Shown piece after piece: positions 60,143 through 64,000 of a stretch of 64,000 nt of DNA. A program made the translations under genes and the position numbers. Source of the stretch: Paramecium octaurelia (taxonomy: Eukaryota > Ciliophora > Oligohymenophorea > Peniculida > Parameciidae); the NCBI GenBank assembly GCA_905182995.1, contig CAJJDP010000016.1:248001-312000 (forward strand), written 5' to 3'. Position 1 is the first letter of the stretch; each line of letters opens with the position of its first letter. The notes under the pieces are model-generated. The model saw only the letters and a program-made list of their open reading frames with translations, did not search any database and was not told the origin of the DNA.

Positions 60143-60525
60143 TCACAAGATCTTATCAAGAGTTTAGAGAAGAAGAGCGAATTGAATTTCCTCTTCTCTA
60201 TCTTCCTATTCAAACCACGATTGCTTAAATTCAATTTCATGTTTTTTTAATAATTGCTAAGTCATTCCTTTAGACATTTTTGTGCTCCCAGTTGTATCAT
60301 CGTTTTGATTAAAATAGTTCCCACTTACCTTCTGGATTTTATCTCTATTTATTTGCTGAATGCTATTTGTAATACGAAATTTAGTCTAAGTCATAACAAT
60401 AAGTAACTTACTGATGGAGTTGCTGGGTTAAAATTGGTTTAGCTTTTTTCTCTTGTAAATTATCTTGATATTGTTGGTCGAGGTATTGTTTTTCTTTAGA
60501 TGTTAAATTATGAGTGAGTATTCAT
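60143..60525 (-). CDS. Small hypothetical protein (118 residues)
   Basis: ATG 60525 to TGA 60143 with intron 60386-60411 (26 nt). The N-terminus is basic and Thr/Pro-rich (RKTIPRPTISRQFTREKSQT), and the C-terminus is acidic helical (KKHEIEFKQSWFEQEDREEE). No domain. Convergent with the MAP kinase. Confidence 0.5.
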
Positions 60526-61419
60526 AAAGTTCATTATAAATATTTATGTTACCTATTTATATAATTTAAAACAAAAGCTTAATCTTAAATTTTAATACAA
60601 TGAGTATTAATAATAGATAATAAAATTGAGAATTAAAATCATAAGTAAACACTTTATTAAAGGTCGCCTGCAAGATAATAGAGTAGAAAATTCGATCATT
60701 TGTTTATCCTTATTAATACTTCGGAAAATTGAAATATTCTCTTTATGAGAAAAATTATAATTGTTTATTATATCATTTATACATTATCTCTAAAATATTG
60801 AAGTAAATAATATTTGAATCACATCTTATATTATTTTGCTGATTAATTAAAACTAAAATTTTGGAAAATTATTTTTTAATATCTTCCTCATCATTTGTTA
60901 CAAAAATACAATTCAATTTATTTTTATATTTTATTATAATATAGATTTAATCTGTAATATCCCATATTTTTGAGTAAAAGAGATAGAGAAAGAATGGCAA
61001 AAATATAAGGTAATTATCTCTCAAATCTTTATGATCTTTTGTTAAGTCAATTTTATTAGCATTAAATATTATTATTTTAAATTCTATTTACATGTTGTCT
61101 ATATTTTTGCGATTCTACTTTCTCTTCTCTTAAATTAAATCATGGATTTTTTAAATAATAAAATTTAGGAATTTCTGAAATCAATATTGATGAGAGAGTT
61201 CAAACCTATCTCTTTATGATGTATTGCTCAATACATTAGCAAATTTATGAAATAATGATCAAACCAAATTCAAAAACGGTTGGATTTATGGCCATTACTT
61301 TTATATGTCAGAGTTATCTTAAACATCTAAATATTGCTTTATTATTAATAGATTTATATATATATGATTAAACTTATATATTATTTATATTACATTTTTA
61401 TTATAGCTATCTAAAAAAT
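60526..61419. other. AT-rich intergenic region with an open upstream frame
   Basis: From about 60994 an ATG-started frame (MAKIQGNYLSNLYDLL) stays open in phase with the next gene, but its composition is low-complexity and I regard it as 5' noncoding. No RNA gene or promoter motif identified. Confidence 0.4.
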
Positions 61420-62677
61420 ATGAATTAGCAAAACACAAATTAAAATTATCAAAGCTAGCTTTAGAGAAATGGCTATGAGATTGTGAAGCCATAAAATTTA
61501 TCAATGGACTATTATGATCCTATGCTTCACAATAAACCTCAATATAATAGGTATGATCCAAATACATTTAAAGATTATGGTAATTTATCATAAAGAGTAA
61601 CTCCTGATATACCTGTTAGATAATTGAAACCTTAAACAATTTATACATCTGCGAATAATAAATATGTTTAATAACCTTATTATGAGGCTGTAGAACTACA
61701 AAAGAAACCTATTGATCTATAAAAATATGATAGGTAAAAAGACTTTATGGAACAGAAGGATAAAGCGTAAGACAAAATCCAAAGTCTGGTGTTAAAATCC
61801 AATTTAGCATAAAAAAGCCCAGAATAAATAATTAATGAATTCAAAGCTTATACGCTTCCGAAATTGCGATTGAAGAGATTGATAATGCTGCAGGCTGCAA
61901 TGAAAGGATATCATGTAAGGAGATTCAAAATACCAAGAATAAAGTAGAAGATAAAAGTATGTTAATTGTATGCTGAAGATTATTTGAGAAAAGTTCTGTA
62001 TGTATGAAAGTTCATATATTTAGGATAAATTTATTCCAGACATAGTATTGGAAGTAATTACTTATAACAAATACAACCAAGATTTATCACTTTACAGCGA
62101 CAAGCATTAGGCATATTTGAGAATCATCGATGATCTATTGAATAGAGTGGTGAGACGAATGGCTAATGAAGTAGTTAAAGATTAGACTGATTATTTAGTT
62201 ACGAGCATATTAAATTAAAGGTTCAAGGATAAGCCAGAGTAAGAGAAGGATCCGATGAAATTGGTTGCATTTCAAACGATTCAAAATTTCATGGATAAAG
62301 AAGTATACATCATAGCAAAGGAGGCAATTTAGGAGTCAAGTGCTAATTATTACATAGATTTATAATATGCAAGAGTGATAAAGGATCATATCATCCCAAA
62401 CACTTTGAGGACAATAATCTTCGAGGCTTTGGATGATTTAGCAATTGAAAAATACCTGAATGATTTATGTTCTGAAATGGTTCGGGAAATATCGTAACCT
62501 TTATCAACTTAGATGACGTAATTGTTGTAAGCGGAACATGAATCAGCCTCTCTTGATTAGGCATTACAAAATTATGTTTATAGAATGATGGGAGATGTAC
62601 TAATAGAGCATTTATTATTGATGGACAATCAAGACTTGGGGAAGGATCATGTTCCATCTGAAAATTCAGAACTGTGA
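61420..62677 (+). CDS. IQ-motif protein of unknown function (408 residues)
   Basis: ATG 61420 to TGA 62675-62677 with intron 61993-62023 (31 nt). The N-terminus is Tyr/Asn/Pro/Gln-rich and probably disordered. RLIMLQAAMKGYHVRRFKIP (about residues 160-180) fits the calmodulin-binding IQ motif (IQxxxRGxxxR, here LQ-x3-KG-x3-RR). An all-helical C-terminal half follows (IDDLLNRVVRRMANEVVKD, ALDDLAIEKYLNDL). Calmodulin binding is inferred from the motif. No homologous family named. The minus ORF 62391 is antisense. Confidence 0.7.
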
Positions 62678-62729
62678 AAATTCCATATTTTCATTATATG
62701 ATCAAGCATAAATTATTATATTAATTGTA

Positions 62730-64000
62730 ATGAGTTGCGACTCATCCTTCTTTTTTAGTGATTCTGATTTAGAATAGAAGTGCGAAATAGCCAATTCTCT
62801 ATGTGCTCAAAATTAAATATTCATAAACTATTACTCTATAATCTATTGCCAACTCGATGGCCATTGGATTTTGTTCATATTGATGGCCATATTTGTAGTA
62901 TTGATAGTATTCAGGTTAGTTGATATCATTTATATAGATTTATGAGTACATTAGTGATGTATTATTTAACACCTGCAATAGAGTTTATAACAGAGAAATT
63001 AAATATTTCACAATCATTGAGTGCAGTCACTTTGTTGGCTTTTGCTAATGGGTATCACATGTTCAATAGATTAAAGGGCTGGAGATGTCGTCACTGCAAT
63101 TGTGGCCACTGAAACCTTGGACGGCATCAGCTATAATATCGGTTCTTTATATGGAGCAGGTTTTTTTGTGGCCACATTAGTTGTTGGAATAACTATAATT
63201 AATTCACAATCATACATAGTCATGAAATCGTATTTTATTTGGAGAGATATCTTATTTTATATTGTTGCAACAATCATAGTAATTATATATGGAATAGTGG
63301 GCGGATTTTCATTGATTGATTCTGCATTCTTATTGTTAATTTATATAATCTTAGTAATTATAGTATTATTTTAAGACAAGTTTTCAAGTATAAATTTATA
63401 CATTAAATAGGTCGATCTAAAAAATAATTTGATGAATTTTTAATTGAAAATGTGATGGATGAAACCTAGGTAACTGAGGAAATCCAACCTGAATTGCAAG
63501 ATGCTCATCTCAATCAAGATAACAAAAAGACTTGTGCTGATAAAACATTTTGTGTTGTAGACATCCCCTTTAGATTCATCTTGAAATATAGTATACCTCC
63601 CTCTTCTAATGTAACCAAATCTACTTTGCTAATTACCATTTTCCCAAGTCTTAGCTTCGTCTACTTCATATTAGGATCAAATAATTACGACATTTTCAGC
63701 TATCTATACATATTGTCCATCTCTATTGTATTAGTCATTGCAATTTAAACATCATATCCATAAGATAATGTAATATACTCCAAATTTAAAATAGCAATTA
63801 CCTAGCTACTACATTTACATTTAGATCTACATAACCATAGTATCCTTGGTTTGGATCTATTGTTTGAGTGGAATACTCATAGATACTCTTACCTTTTTTG
63901 GAATGCTAACCAATCTATCCAATTCTTACTTAGGCATGACAATCATTGCTATGGGAAATGCACTACCAGATGGAATAGTTACCATGACTCTTGCCAAATA
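62730..64000 (+). CDS. Na+/Ca2+ exchanger of the CCX/NCLX type, 3' end outside window
   Basis: Cation/calcium antiporter. Introns 62915-62937, 63052-63076, 63388-63410 and 63770-63794 (23, 25, 23, 25 nt) leave about 391 codons before the window ends. The alpha-1 repeat reads LLAFANGAGDVVTAIVATET (near residue 92) and alpha-2 reads MTIIAMGNALPDGIVTMT (near 372), the two inverted ion-binding repeats of the superfamily. Membrane segments cluster around each, separated by a cytosolic loop of about 100 residues. In alpha-1 the usual NGAPD is NGAGD. A plasma-membrane, contractile-vacuole or alveolar Ca2+ role is inference. Confidence 0.88.

Noticed and set aside
60994-61419. N-terminal extension of the IQ-motif gene
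   Set aside because: The frame is open and in phase but composition is that of spacer DNA; the ATG at 61420 begins normal coding composition.

Overview
This is ciliate macronuclear DNA, almost certainly from a Paramecium species. It is very AT-rich. Recognisable proteins only read through if TAA and TAG encode glutamine, and every well-supported gene ends in TGA. Genes are cut by tiny GT...AG introns of about 20-35 nt. I reconstructed most gene models by hand with this code; for many of them, removing the introns leaves an exact multiple of three. Random AT-rich DNA in this code also looks like Paramecium protein (rich in N, K, I, Q, F, L), so small unrecognised genes get low scores.

Layout: 1-3838 kinesin-4/KIF21-like (-, runs off the left edge); 4028-7820 a small ORF and a coiled-coil gene (-), disrupted by an assembly redundancy; 8681-10936 hybrid histidine kinase (+); 11773-15460 a 1213-residue unknown and 15488-17812 a polycystin-like channel (+); 17903-25436 several unknown proteins; 25503-29675 a (-) run with a YTH-domain m6A reader, a coiled-coil protein, an AUP1-like acyltransferase and a C2/coiled-coil protein; 29701-31783 an unknown and a nucleoside hydrolase (+); 31993-34240 two convergent coiled-coil genes; 34422-35519 succinyl-CoA ligase alpha; 36574 histone H4; 37715 ribosomal protein L26; 38278 mitotic-type cyclin; 39767 RING-H2/EGF membrane protein; 42627 SPEF1/CLAMP; 43341 coiled-coil; 46197-49377 cytosolic leucyl-tRNA synthetase; 49763-53745 a Cys-rich protein and a large coiled-coil protein; 53746-58545 a gene-poor stretch with a tandem CCCH zinc-finger gene; 58546 atypical MAP kinase; 61420 IQ-motif protein; 62730 to the right edge, a Na+/Ca2+ exchanger.

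The clearest structural anomaly is a pair of single-N gaps (5307 and 56213). Each is flanked by exact direct copies (1308 and 1339 bp) of the same sequence. They look like unmerged contig overlaps, so genes inside them are counted twice.

Functionally the window mixes housekeeping genes with ciliary/cytoskeletal genes (kinesin, SPEF1, coiled-coils) and signalling genes (histidine kinase, polycystin, MAPK, Ca2+ exchanger). I see no operon-like pathway, CRISPR, tRNA, rRNA, telomere repeat or transposon.
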